From Bacteroidota bacterium (GTDB lineage: Bacteria > Bacteroidota > Bacteroidia > AKYH767-A > OLB10), in contig JADJOH010000004.1 in the NCBI GenBank assembly GCA_016713925.1, positions 81,973-145,972 on the forward strand: DNA of 64,000 nucleotides. Direction: 5' to 3'. Position 1 is the first letter of the stretch. The number at the start of each line of letters is the position of its first letter. Made by a program: the position numbers and the translations under genes. This document shows positions 39,716-49,106 of the stretch, one piece after another. The notes beneath the pieces are model-generated. The model saw nothing but the letters and a program-made list of their open reading frames with translations, was not told where the DNA came from and did not search any database.

Positions 39716-41434
39716 ATGAAAAACCACTCTACCCTATTTTATGCGGTTGTCTTGACAGTCGTAATTTCCTTTACTAATACTTTGGTTGCGTTCGCTCAAT
39801 CGGAACAATGTGGCGTTAATGCTTTTATTGAAATGATTGAAAAAAGAAACCCCGAACTCTTTAAAAAAGTTCAGGAGAACGAAAAAAACTTTGAATCTAA
39901 GGTTGATGAAAGACGATCTGGCATTTATTTGAGGCAAGAGAAGGAATATTCCAATGGTTTTAATCAAAAAAATGGCGGTGTATCATCCATTCAAAGTTTA
40001 TGTGGCTACAATAATACGTATGTTGGTGTTGGCGCAGCACCCACTGTTTTAGGTGGAACACTTACTGCCTCAAGCATGTATGGCGGAGATTATATTAGAG
40101 TTACAAATATGATTGCAGGTAGAACCTATCGCGTTTCTACTTGTGGCAACAACGACTTTGATACGCAGATAACTATCTATACAACGGGAGGGGGAAGTGT
40201 TGTAGCACATAATGATGATTTATGCGCCAACAATCAGTCTGAAATTTATTTTACACCTTTTACTTCAGGAAGCTATGATATTTTACTTGACGAATACGAT
40301 TGTCAGTCCACTTTTATTGTAAGCACAACAATGCTTGTTGAACTTGTTTATATACCTGACCCAATAATTACCATTCCGGTTGTTGTGCATGTGGTATGGA
40401 ATACAGCGGCAGAAAATATTTCAGATGCTCAAATTATCTCGCAGATAAATGTTTTGAATCAGGATTTCAGAAGACTTAACCCGGATATTTCGTTCGCCCC
40501 TGTTGCTTTTAAAGGGTTTTCTGCTGATACACGTTACCAATTTTGCTTAGCGCAACAAGACCCCAACGGTTTTTCCACAAATGGAATTACACGAACTTTC
40601 ACAAATATTACTCAGTTTAACCCAATGGCTGATACCTCTATCTGGTTTACGAGCTTAGGGGGAAAGGATTCCTGGGATAGAACCAAATACCTGAACATTT
40701 GGGTTTGCAATTTACCCGGTTTGCCAAACCCCGGAACAATAGGATTTGGAACTTTCCCATGGTTAGGGCTTATAATTCCACCCGCAGACGGTGTAATCTC
40801 AGACTTCCAGGCTTTCGGAACAATTGGAACTGCCATAGCTCCTGTAAACAAAGGAAGAAACGTCACACATGAGGTTGGACATTATTTAGGATTGAGACAT
40901 GTTTGGGGAGATGATAATGCTTGTGCGGGTTCTGATAGTTGTCTTGATACACCTAACCAAACAATTAGTAGTTCAGGAACACCAACTTTTCCATTGGCAG
41001 ATGCCTGCTCTCCGAATTACCCCGGCATCATGTTTAATAATTACATGGACTATTCAGATGATAACAGTAAAAACATGTTGACCTTTTTTCAATTTGTAAG
41101 AGTCGATGCTGCAATTAGAAACGGTGGAATAAGGGCAAGTTTAGCCACCTCACCGGGATGCACTCCATCAACAATCGGAATTAATGAAAATACTTTTGAA
41201 AATTTGATTGCACTTTATCCAAATCCTAACAATGGATTTTTTTCAATTGCACAAAGCGAAAAAATAAATAACCTAAAAGTTGAAGTAACGAATGTTTTAG
41301 GTGAAATAGTTTTAGAAACAGAAATTCATGAATTCAAAACAGAAATCAATTTGACAAAACATGCTGCGGGAATATATTTTGTTAAAATGAGTGCTGACAA
41401 AGACGCTATTTCTAAAAAGATAATTATTCAATAA
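39716..41434 (+). CDS. Secreted M43 (pappalysin-like) metalloprotease with T9SS sorting domain
   Basis: The signal peptide VVLTVVISFTNTLVAFAQ is followed by a propeptide-like stretch and a beta domain. The zinc site VTHEVGHYLGLRHVWGDD (HExxHxxGxxH) is next, with NNYMDYSDD supplying the Met-turn. The C-terminus is a type A T9SS sorting domain (IALYPNPNNGFFSI ... AAGIYFVKM). The ATG at 39716 is chosen because it starts the signal peptide. 572 residues, intact. An extracellular protease between DNA-restriction genes is out of place functionally, so it is probably a neighbour captured by insertion of the surrounding genes. Confidence 0.9.
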   Translation: MKNHSTLFYAVVLTVVISFTNTLVAFAQSEQCGVNAFIEMIEKRNPELFKKVQENEKNFESKVDERRSGIYLRQEKEYSNGFNQKNGGVSSIQSLCGYNNTYVGVGAAPTVLGGTLTASSMYGGDYIRVTNMIAGRTYRVSTCGNNDFDTQITIYTTGGGSVVAHNDDLCANNQSEIYFTPFTSGSYDILLDEYDCQSTFIVSTTMLVELVYIPDPIITIPVVVHVVWNTAAENISDAQIISQINVLNQDFRRLNPDISFAPVAFKGFSADTRYQFCLAQQDPNGFSTNGITRTFTNITQFNPMADTSIWFTSLGGKDSWDRTKYLNIWVCNLPGLPNPGTIGFGTFPWLGLIIPPADGVISDFQAFGTIGTAIAPVNKGRNVTHEVGHYLGLRHVWGDDNACAGSDSCLDTPNQTISSSGTPTFPLADACSPNYPGIMFNNYMDYSDDNSKNMLTFFQFVRVDAAIRNGGIRASLATSPGCTPSTIGINENTFENLIALYPNPNNGFFSIAQSEKINNLKVEVTNVLGEIVLETEIHEFKTEINLTKHAAGIYFVKMSADKDAISKKIIIQ

Positions 41435-41472
41435 GTTTACAACATGAATTCCCTGAACGCTCATGCATTTGT

Positions 41473-41505
41473 AAGCCAACGAGTATCAATAGTTCGTGTT
41501 GGCTT
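41473..41505. terminator. Hairpin after the metalloprotease gene
   Basis: AAGCCAAC and GTTGGCTT form an 8-bp stem with a 17-base loop, 39 bases after the stop codon. There is no U-run behind it, so termination is only possible. Confidence 0.35.
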
Positions 41506-41643
41506 CAAAAGGTAGAACAATGAATATATAGCTCCATTAACAACCAAAGTGGGGACTTCAAACAGCGTGGCATCTAATCCCCCATCGCAAAAAACTTCTT
41601 ATTCCCTACTTCGTTTATACTTCATGCTCGGTGACATTCAACA

Positions 41644-42339
41644 ATGACAAAACTGTATTCTTATATCATCAAGCATGACGGCGGAGCAGCTCCAAATCCA
41701 TTTTGGGGACTTTGTACACTGACCATTTGCAAACCTGCAATTAGGAGAACCGCGAGAATTGGAGACTGGGTAATTGGGACAGGTTCTAAAAATTCAAAAC
41801 TTAGTGACGGTAAAATTTATGACCTATCCGACAGCATAGTTTATGCAATGAAAATAACTGACATCAAAAGTCTTTCGGACTATGACACATACTGCAATAC
41901 TAATTTAAAGGAGAAAGTGCCGAAATGGTTTTCAAAGGATTGGAGAAAAAGAATGGGTGACTGCATTTACGATTATTCAAAAGGGCCTAATCCTTTTTTG
42001 AGAAAAGGAATTCATAACGAGAAAAATAAGATGAAAGATCTAAGTGGCCAGAATGCACTTATTTCCAATCACTTTTATTACTTCGGAGAAGAAGCCAGAG
42101 TTTTACCAAAGGAATTAAAAGGATTAATTAAAAAGAGTCAGGGTCACTTGAAAATTGAAAATGAAGAGCTTATCAAAAATTTCTTGAGATGGATAAAATT
42201 ATTTAAGAAAAATAAAATTTATGGCAACCCTCAATTAAAATATAAATTTGACCTGGAGCCAAATGACGACTTAATTATTGAATGCTCAACACAACATTTG
42301 AAAGAAGACAGAAATGAGAAAGAGAAAATTGTGTGCTGA
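41644..42339 (+). CDS. Nmad2-domain protein (nucleotide modification associated)
   Basis: YSYIIKHDGGAAPNPFWGLC, then CKPAIRRTARIGDWVIGTGSK, matches the Nmad2 domain, recognised in phage and bacterial DNA-base hypermodification loci. 231 residues, intact. The precise reaction is unknown; the domain is proposed to act on or recognise modified nucleotides. It lies 31 bases before the RecQ-PRTase gene on the same strand and could be part of one transcription unit with it, DprA and HsdR. Confidence 0.75.
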   Translation: MTKLYSYIIKHDGGAAPNPFWGLCTLTICKPAIRRTARIGDWVIGTGSKNSKLSDGKIYDLSDSIVYAMKITDIKSLSDYDTYCNTNLKEKVPKWFSKDWRKRMGDCIYDYSKGPNPFLRKGIHNEKNKMKDLSGQNALISNHFYYFGEEARVLPKELKGLIKKSQGHLKIENEELIKNFLRWIKLFKKNKIYGNPQLKYKFDLEPNDDLIIECSTQHLKEDRNEKEKIVC

Positions 42340-42370
42340 GGTAACTGTACGAAAGCTCAACAAGAAATAG

Positions 42371-44386
42371 ATGTCACGCCTACAAGCCGAAATCCAATTA
42401 CAAAAGTTGTTTGGATTTAAACATTTCCACGATTTGCAATGGCAGGTAATAGAGCAATTGCTGGCAGGGAAACGCGTGTTGTTTATTGAAAAGACAGGTT
42501 TTGGAAAATCCTTGTGCTATCAGTTTCCTGCTACCCAATTGGAGGGGCTTACCATTGTGTTTTCTCCGTTGATTGCCCTTATGCGTGATCAGGTGCGCAG
42601 TATGCAGGAAAAGGGAATTCGTGCCGCTTCTATTAATTCCAATCAGGAAGAGAGTGAAAATGCCGATATCATTGCGAAGGCACAATCAAATCTCCTCGAT
42701 ATTTTATACATTGCCCCGGAGCGTATGGAGAATGCTTCATGGATCAGTGCCGCGCGTGAAATGAAAATTGCTATGGTGGTGATTGATGAAGCGCATTGTA
42801 TCTCTATGTGGGGTCAAAGCTTCCGACCGAATTACCGGCGTATCGTCAGCCTGATTAAATTACTTCCCAAGAGCTTTCCCGTCCTGGCTACCACCGCTAC
42901 CGCCACACCTCGCGTGCAGGAGGATATCATCAGCCAGACAGGCAGTGATCTGATACCGGTACGTGGTCAGTTGATGAGGTCTAATATTCGTTTGTTTGTG
43001 GTGGAGGTGAAGAGTGAGGAGGAGAAGTTTTTCTGGCTCGCGCAATATATGCCTCGTCTTGCTAAAACAGGTATCATTTATACCGGCACGCAAACCAATA
43101 CTGATATTTATTCCAACTGGCTGCAATTTCTGGGATTCAAATCCGCCGCATATAGCGGCCGCCTCGATGCTGAAACAAGAATACGGGTGGAATCGGATTT
43201 TATCAATAATAAATTTGATTGTGTGGTTTCTACCAATGCGCTGGGTATGGGAATTGATAAACCGGATATTCGATTTATTATTCATACACAAATGCCGCAG
43301 TCGCCCATACATTATTATCAGGAGATCGGCAGGGCAGGCAGAGACGGACAGGAAGCCTTTGCCATCTTACTCTTCAATCCAAATGAAGATGATAAATTGC
43401 CCCGTAACTTTATCGAAAACAGTAAGCCATCTTTAAAAAAATATGAAAAAGTAATTTCAGTGATAAAGTCGGCTTTGCTGGGCAGGAATGAAATTATCAA
43501 AGCCGCTAATCTGAAACAAACACAGGTGGCCGTCATCCTGGCGGATTTAATGGATCAGGGTATTGTCAATGAACAATTGCATGGCAAGAGCAAGAAGTAT
43601 TTCTATAATCCCGAGGCTCCCGCGTTGAATGTATCGGCTTTTGAAGCACTCCGCGCTGTACAAAATGAGGAACTGGATCGCATGCTCTCCTACACCGTCT
43701 CTACCACTTGCAGGATGCAGTATTTATGTAGCTATCTGGGAGACGTTCAGCAAGGTGAATGCGGCGTTTGTGACAGGGATACAAGCGAAGCAATGGAGGT
43801 GACGATTTCGGAAGGATCAGCAGAAAGATTGCAGGCCTTCAGAGAGTCCTTCTTTCCTGTTTTAGAGGTAGAGACGCTGAAAAGCAAGATCATCAATGGT
43901 GTGGCGGCCTCGTATTACGGAGTCTCCAATGTGGGTGCGGCCCTCCACTATTCCAAATATGAAGGAGGAGGTGATTTCCCTGACTGGCTCCTCCGGCTTA
44001 CGTTGAAGGCTTACCGTAAGTTTTATGGGAACCGTACCTTTGACCTCGTGCTCTATGTTCCACCTACCGAATCCGGCGACCTGGTCAAGAACTTTGCAGT
44101 TAAAATAGCTGCTGTGTTAGAGATACCCATTTCGCATGCGTTGATGAAAACTTCCGCTACCCAACCTCAAAAAGCATTTCACAGTGGCATTTCAAAGAGG
44201 GACAATGTACACGGGAAATTTGCTGTAGAAAATCCTGCTGAAATTGCCGGAAAAAGTGTATTGTTGATCGATGATATTTTCGACAGCGGATATACGTTAA
44301 AGGAAATCGGACTATATTTAACAGGCGCTGGAGCTACTGTAATTGCACCGCTTGTGATTGCAAGAACTGTGGGAGGAGATATTTAA
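42371..44386 (+). CDS. RecQ-family helicase fused to a phosphoribosyltransferase domain
   Basis: Helicase motifs: Walker A EKTGFGKSLCYQFPA, DEAHCISMWGQSFRP, and STNALGMGIDKPDIRF with QEIGRAGRDGQ. A four-cysteine zinc site follows (CRMQYLC ... CGVC, around residue 460). The last about 130 residues form a type I PRTase fold with FDLVLYVPP and the PRPP motif SVLLIDDIFDSGYTL. 671 residues, intact. RecQ-PRTase proteins of this kind lie next to DprA homologues in defence neighbourhoods. The PRTase may be a regulatory nucleotide or DNA-end sensor rather than a purine-salvage enzyme. DprA follows 11 bases later. Confidence 0.88.
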   Translation: MSRLQAEIQLQKLFGFKHFHDLQWQVIEQLLAGKRVLFIEKTGFGKSLCYQFPATQLEGLTIVFSPLIALMRDQVRSMQEKGIRAASINSNQEESENADIIAKAQSNLLDILYIAPERMENASWISAAREMKIAMVVIDEAHCISMWGQSFRPNYRRIVSLIKLLPKSFPVLATTATATPRVQEDIISQTGSDLIPVRGQLMRSNIRLFVVEVKSEEEKFFWLAQYMPRLAKTGIIYTGTQTNTDIYSNWLQFLGFKSAAYSGRLDAETRIRVESDFINNKFDCVVSTNALGMGIDKPDIRFIIHTQMPQSPIHYYQEIGRAGRDGQEAFAILLFNPNEDDKLPRNFIENSKPSLKKYEKVISVIKSALLGRNEIIKAANLKQTQVAVILADLMDQGIVNEQLHGKSKKYFYNPEAPALNVSAFEALRAVQNEELDRMLSYTVSTTCRMQYLCSYLGDVQQGECGVCDRDTSEAMEVTISEGSAERLQAFRESFFPVLEVETLKSKIINGVAASYYGVSNVGAALHYSKYEGGGDFPDWLLRLTLKAYRKFYGNRTFDLVLYVPPTESGDLVKNFAVKIAAVLEIPISHALMKTSATQPQKAFHSGISKRDNVHGKFAVENPAEIAGKSVLLIDDIFDSGYTLKEIGLYLTGAGATVIAPLVIARTVGGDI

Positions 44387-44397
44387 ATCAGGATGAA

Positions 44398-45564
44398 ATG
44401 AACACGTTTGCAGAGAATACGTATTGGATCGCCATCGCCCATTTACCGAGATGGCATGTGGAACGTATCAACCGTTTGATCGTACAGGTGGTGCATGAGC
44501 ATAAACTGAGCTGGAGTGAATTTTTTGAGTTGGATAAGAAAGGCTGGAGAGAAATTTTCGCCTTCAATGAGAAGGAACTCGCAGACATGGAATTGGCAAA
44601 GAACGATATCCCGCGTCTGGCCTTTATTGCCGAGCAATTGCAGAACGAGGGCTTTGATATCATCCCCATCAATTCACCGGAATATCCGCAGGTATTAAAG
44701 GAGAACCTGAAAATGAAAAGCAGTCCTCCGGTATTGTACGTCAAGGGTAGAAAGAGTTTGTTGCAAGAGGAGGCCGTCGCCATTGTCGGGTCACGTAAGG
44801 CAGGCAAGGCAGCCATAGATTTCACGGAGCGTATCGCCGCGAAAAGTGTTCGAGAGCAAAAAGTAGTAGTGAGTGGTTTCGCGAAAGGTGTGGACAAACA
44901 AGCGCTGGACAGTACCCTCGAAGCGCATGGTAAGAGCATAATCGTTCTTCCGCAGGGGATACTTACTTTTCAGTCGGGCTTTAAGAAATACTATGAGCCC
45001 ATCGTGAATGGTGAGGTATTGGTATTAAGTACATTCTTTCCAAAGGCCGGCTGGGAAGTGGGGCTCGCGATGGCCAGAAATGCATACATCTATGGTCTGG
45101 CAAATGAAATTTACGTCGCCGAATCGGATGACACGGGTGGCACATGGCAAGGGGTCATCGACGGCTTGAAAAGACAGCGGAAGATATTTGTAAGAGTGCC
45201 CGGGGCAGGAGAAAAGAATGCAAACCATAAGCTCATTGCGCTCGGCGCCATGCCTGTAAATGGGGAGGGAGAGGTAATGGAGAAGAATCATTCAGTAAAA
45301 ACGGATATATTTGATGACCTCCATGAAAGCAATGCCAACGAAGCATCAGGCGAATATGAAAATAGTAACATTGAAAAGGATATCCTGGACTTATTGACCG
45401 GGAACAATTATACCTGCAAGGAAATTAAACTGGCATTGAAATTAGATTGGGACAGTAAAAAGCTGACCGCCTATTTGAAAAAAAATCCCAATGTACAATC
45501 CATCGTCGGCAAGCCATTAAAGTACACAAGGAACGCAATAGTTACACCCACTTTATTCGAATAA
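44398..45564 (+). CDS. DprA/Smf-like protein in the R-M operon
   Basis: The Rossmann-like DprA core has VAIVGSRKAGKAA, VVVSGFAKGVDKQALD and IIVLPQGI. The N-terminal helical part (HLPRWHVERINRLI) and the C-terminal winged helix (DILDLLTGNNYTCKEIKLAL) are divergent from housekeeping DprA. 388 residues, intact. Housekeeping DprA loads RecA on transforming DNA. This copy is sandwiched between RecQ-PRTase and hsdR and belongs to the DprA-PRTase type of defence association, so I do not give it the gene symbol. Its stop codon is one base before the hsdR start. Confidence 0.85.
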   Translation: MNTFAENTYWIAIAHLPRWHVERINRLIVQVVHEHKLSWSEFFELDKKGWREIFAFNEKELADMELAKNDIPRLAFIAEQLQNEGFDIIPINSPEYPQVLKENLKMKSSPPVLYVKGRKSLLQEEAVAIVGSRKAGKAAIDFTERIAAKSVREQKVVVSGFAKGVDKQALDSTLEAHGKSIIVLPQGILTFQSGFKKYYEPIVNGEVLVLSTFFPKAGWEVGLAMARNAYIYGLANEIYVAESDDTGGTWQGVIDGLKRQRKIFVRVPGAGEKNANHKLIALGAMPVNGEGEVMEKNHSVKTDIFDDLHESNANEASGEYENSNIEKDILDLLTGNNYTCKEIKLALKLDWDSKKLTAYLKKNPNVQSIVGKPLKYTRNAIVTPTLFE

Positions 45565-45565
45565 T

Positions 45566-48500
45566 ATGACCTGGGAATATTCGGAAGATAACCTGATCGA
45601 GCAGACCGCCATTGATTTATTCTTTAATCGGCTGAATTGGAATACCCAGTTGGCGTTTAACAAAGAAAGTTTCGGACCGGAGGGGTCACTGGGTCGGCAG
45701 CATAAAAAGGAAGTAGTCCTCAAGCCGAATTTTATAAGTAAACTCAAAGAATTAAATCCGGATCTTCCCGAAAAAGCATATGAAGAGGCATTCCTGAAGC
45801 TGACGGAAGAAGCCAGCTATAAATCGATAGATGAAGTTAATTTTGAGAAGTACCGCTTGTTAAGAGATGGGATACAAGTAGACTATATTGATCAGAATGG
45901 AGAAACGGTTAAGAACAAAACACTCCGGGTATTTGATTTTGAAAATCCTACCACTAATGATTTTCTGGCCGTAAGGCAGTTGTGGATTGAAGGAAAGAGT
46001 AAACGCGAACGTCGTCCTGATATCATTGGATTTGTCAATGGCATTCCGCTCTTATTTATTGAATTGAAAGCCGCTCACCGCAAACTGGAGAATGCTTACA
46101 ACGATAATTTCAGTGACTACAAAGATGTCATTCCCCGTTTATTTTACTACAATGCGTTTGTGATTTTGAGCAATGGAATCGAAAGCCGCATAGGAAGTGT
46201 CACCGGTAAATACCAGCATTTTCATGAGTGGAAGAGGATCACCGAAGAGGAAGAGGGTATTGTTGCCCTTGACCGCATGCTCGTAGGTGTCTGCGAAAAG
46301 GAGCGATTCATGGATCTCTTCGAGAATTTTATTCTCTTTGATAATTCGCTTGGTAAAATCGTGAAGCTGATTGCACGCAACCACCAGTTTATTGGAGTAA
46401 ATAAAGCTATTGAAAATATCCGCCAGAAGGAAATGTTATTTCAGGCGGGAAGAATTACTGCAGAAGAGAAACAGAAGCTGGGTGTATTCTGGCATACTCA
46501 AGGAAGTGGAAAATCCTACTCCATGGTTTTCTTTTGCCAGAAGATTCATCGCCGCTTTACGGGCAGCTATACCTTTTTGGTAGTCACTGACCGAAATGAA
46601 CTCGATACCCAGATATACGGGACCTTTAGTGGAGCGGGAGCAGTTCCGCAGGTGAAAGCGGGATCATCTTCTTCACTGAAAGCAAGCAGCGGGAAACAGT
46701 TGAAAGAACTGCTGAGATCATCACACCGGTACTTGTTTACACTCATCCATAAATTCAATTTTCAAGAAGAGATTACACGACGCGATAATATTATTGTGAT
46801 TTCAGATGAGGCACACCGTACTCAGGGAGGACAACTCGCCATGAATTTGCGTAACGCGCTGCCCAACGCTTCCTTCATTGGTTTCACAGGGACACCGCTC
46901 TTCAAGGATGATGAAATCACGCGGCGCATCTTCGGAGATTATGTTTCACGTTATGATTTCAAAAGAAGTGTAGAAGATGGAGCAACGGTTCCCCTGTATT
47001 ATGAAAACCGAGGTGAACAACTTGGATTGAAAACTCCCGCGATTACAGAACAGATACGCGCCCTCCTCGAACAGGAACGAGAAGAAATGGATAGCGACGA
47101 ACGCAGCAAGGTGGAACAACTTTTTTCAAGAGAGTATCCTGTCCTTACCGCGAAGAAACGTCTGGATGCCATTGCGAAAGATGTGGTCTGGCATTTCTGT
47201 AACCGGGGATATAAGGGAAAGGGGATGTTTATTGCCCTCGACAAGCTGACCGCTGTAAACATGTACAACCGGATTACCCATCACTGGGCATTATACGTGG
47301 AGAATCTGGAGAAGGAGATAGAGCGTAACAAATATGGCGATCAGGAATTATTGGAGAAGAGTCGCGAACTGCAGTGGATCAGGGAAACAGAAATTTGTGT
47401 GGTGATAAGTTCGGAACAGAACGAGATCAAAAAGTTCAAAGAATGGGATCTTGATATTGAGCCCCATCGGGAAAAAATGAACTCACAGGATCTTGAAACC
47501 CGATTCAAAGATGAAAATGATCCGTTTCGACTGGTAATTGTTTGTGCGATGTGGATAACAGGATTTGATGTCCCTACCTTATCTACCTTATATTTGGATA
47601 AGCCCTTACAGTCGCATACACTCATGCAGGCCATTGCCAGAGCCAATCGCATCAGTGAGGGGAAAAACAACGGACTCATAGTCGATTATATTGAAACTTA
47701 TACAGCCCTCCTCAGTGCCCTCGCTATTTATGGTGCGGGTGGAGGAGCCGGTGGCAGTGGAGGTGGTTCCGGAGGGGGAGGAGAGAATGAGCCCCCGGTA
47801 AAACCAATGGAAGAGCTGATCCGCCAATTGGAAGAAGCGCTGGAGGCGACCGAAAACTTTTTATCGGAAGAGGTAAATTTTGATTTAAAGGAACTCATTC
47901 TTGCGGAAGGCTTACATAAAATTGCTGCGCTCGAAAAAGCGGTAAACGCCGTATATACCAACGATGAGACGAAACGTAAATTCCAGGTGCTGGCCCGGGA
48001 AGTATTTAAGAAATACAAAGCCCTGCAACCCAACAAAGTGTTAATGACCTATGCTCCCCGGAAGAATGCAATAGATGTGATCTACTCCGCAATCGAGAAC
48101 AATATTGAAATTGCCGACGTTTCTGAGATCATGAAAAAAATTCAGCAAGTCGTGGATGACGCAATAGAAAGCATGACCGTCGCAGCAGAGCATGAGCCCG
48201 GGAAAATAGTTGATCTGAGTACCCTCAACTTTGAAGTATTGGAAAAGTATTTCCTTAAAACAGAACATAAGCAAGCGGCAGTACAGGAGTTAAAAGAAAA
48301 AGTAGAGCGACAGTTAAAGAAGATGGTCGACCGAAATCCAATGATGGTGGATTATTACAAGCGCTATCAGGAAATCATTGATGCCTATAACAAGGGCAAG
48401 GAAGAAGCCGTCATTCAGGATACCTTTCGCAAGTTGATCGAGTTGGTGAATTCGTTAGCGGCAGAGGAAGCCGACACCCGACGTGAAAATTTAAACGATG

Positions 48501-48808
48501 AACAAAAGGCCATTTTTGATATTTTAAGACAGGGGATACATCTGAGTGAACAAGATAAAAAAAGAGTAAAGGAAATCGCCGTTCAGTTACTCGCCGACCT
48601 GAAAAATGACAAGTTAAAAATAGAGCAATGGGCCGATAAAAATGTCACGGCGGCGGCGGTATATAACACCGTAAACAAAACCCTCTTTGAAACCCTTCCC
48701 TATCCCACCTACGCCACAGAAGCCGTAGATTTAAAAACCAACCTTATCTTCGAACACCTCAAGCAGCAATATTTCGGAGGCGGCTTGAGTATGTATGGAG
48801 GGTATTGA
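45566..48808 (+). CDS. hsdR: Type I restriction endonuclease subunit HsdR
   Basis: This is the translocating and cutting subunit. The nuclease core RRPDIIGFVNGIPLLFIELK supplies D ... E-L-K. The motor has HTQGSGKSYSMVFF (Walker A), SDEAHRTQGG (DEAH) and QAIARANRISEGKN (motif VI). A glycine-rich linker with a run of G and S lies near 47735-47785, then a helical C-terminal domain that docks on HsdM/HsdS. 1,080 residues, intact: the longest unbroken enzyme in the window. With hsdM 9.6 kb upstream, the two subunits bracket the accessory genes of the island. Confidence 0.95.
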   Translation: MTWEYSEDNLIEQTAIDLFFNRLNWNTQLAFNKESFGPEGSLGRQHKKEVVLKPNFISKLKELNPDLPEKAYEEAFLKLTEEASYKSIDEVNFEKYRLLRDGIQVDYIDQNGETVKNKTLRVFDFENPTTNDFLAVRQLWIEGKSKRERRPDIIGFVNGIPLLFIELKAAHRKLENAYNDNFSDYKDVIPRLFYYNAFVILSNGIESRIGSVTGKYQHFHEWKRITEEEEGIVALDRMLVGVCEKERFMDLFENFILFDNSLGKIVKLIARNHQFIGVNKAIENIRQKEMLFQAGRITAEEKQKLGVFWHTQGSGKSYSMVFFCQKIHRRFTGSYTFLVVTDRNELDTQIYGTFSGAGAVPQVKAGSSSSLKASSGKQLKELLRSSHRYLFTLIHKFNFQEEITRRDNIIVISDEAHRTQGGQLAMNLRNALPNASFIGFTGTPLFKDDEITRRIFGDYVSRYDFKRSVEDGATVPLYYENRGEQLGLKTPAITEQIRALLEQEREEMDSDERSKVEQLFSREYPVLTAKKRLDAIAKDVVWHFCNRGYKGKGMFIALDKLTAVNMYNRITHHWALYVENLEKEIERNKYGDQELLEKSRELQWIRETEICVVISSEQNEIKKFKEWDLDIEPHREKMNSQDLETRFKDENDPFRLVIVCAMWITGFDVPTLSTLYLDKPLQSHTLMQAIARANRISEGKNNGLIVDYIETYTALLSALAIYGAGGGAGGSGGGSGGGGENEPPVKPMEELIRQLEEALEATENFLSEEVNFDLKELILAEGLHKIAALEKAVNAVYTNDETKRKFQVLAREVFKKYKALQPNKVLMTYAPRKNAIDVIYSAIENNIEIADVSEIMKKIQQVVDDAIESMTVAAEHEPGKIVDLSTLNFEVLEKYFLKTEHKQAAVQELKEKVERQLKKMVDRNPMMVDYYKRYQEIIDAYNKGKEEAVIQDTFRKLIELVNSLAAEEADTRRENLNDEQKAIFDILRQGIHLSEQDKKRVKEIAVQLLADLKNDKLKIEQWADKNVTAAAVYNTVNKTLFETLPYPTYATEAVDLKTNLIFEHLKQQYFGGGLSMYGGY

Positions 48809-49106
48809 GGGGGGATACGTAAATCATGAAATATTTATCATTTATATTTTAGTTAAACGTTTAGGAATTATAGATTGATTGTGCTTAACCTTTAGTACAT
48901 AGGTAAGAGTAGTTGCCCTAATTAAACATTCGATTGCCATTATTTCGGTGTTTATATTATTTATCAAGAGATTATGTATATTGAAATATTCTAAAGGGGG
49001 GGGAGGGCCTCCCCCCTTTAGATTTTTATTAGCTTTTTTAAGTAGTCCAGTCACCGACGAACTACTCTCCTTCTTTCATATATTGAACTGTTCGACATTT
49101 ATGTTT
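48809..49106. other. Convergent intergenic region with strong hairpin
   Basis: About 300 AT-rich bases between the ends of hsdR and the oppositely oriented secreted gene. The only feature is the G/C-rich hairpin at 48991-49021. Short open frames here are not supported. Confidence 0.7.
48991..49021. terminator. G-run/C-run bidirectional terminator
   Basis: CTAAAGGGGGGGG ... CCCCCCTTTAG, with an AGGGCCT centre, forms an almost perfect hairpin followed by ATTTTTAT on the plus strand. It sits between convergent genes, so it probably serves both. Confidence 0.75.

Noticed and set aside
44398..45564. Housekeeping dprA
   Set aside because: Divergent N- and C-terminal regions and a position wedged between RecQ-PRTase and hsdR point to a defence-associated homologue.
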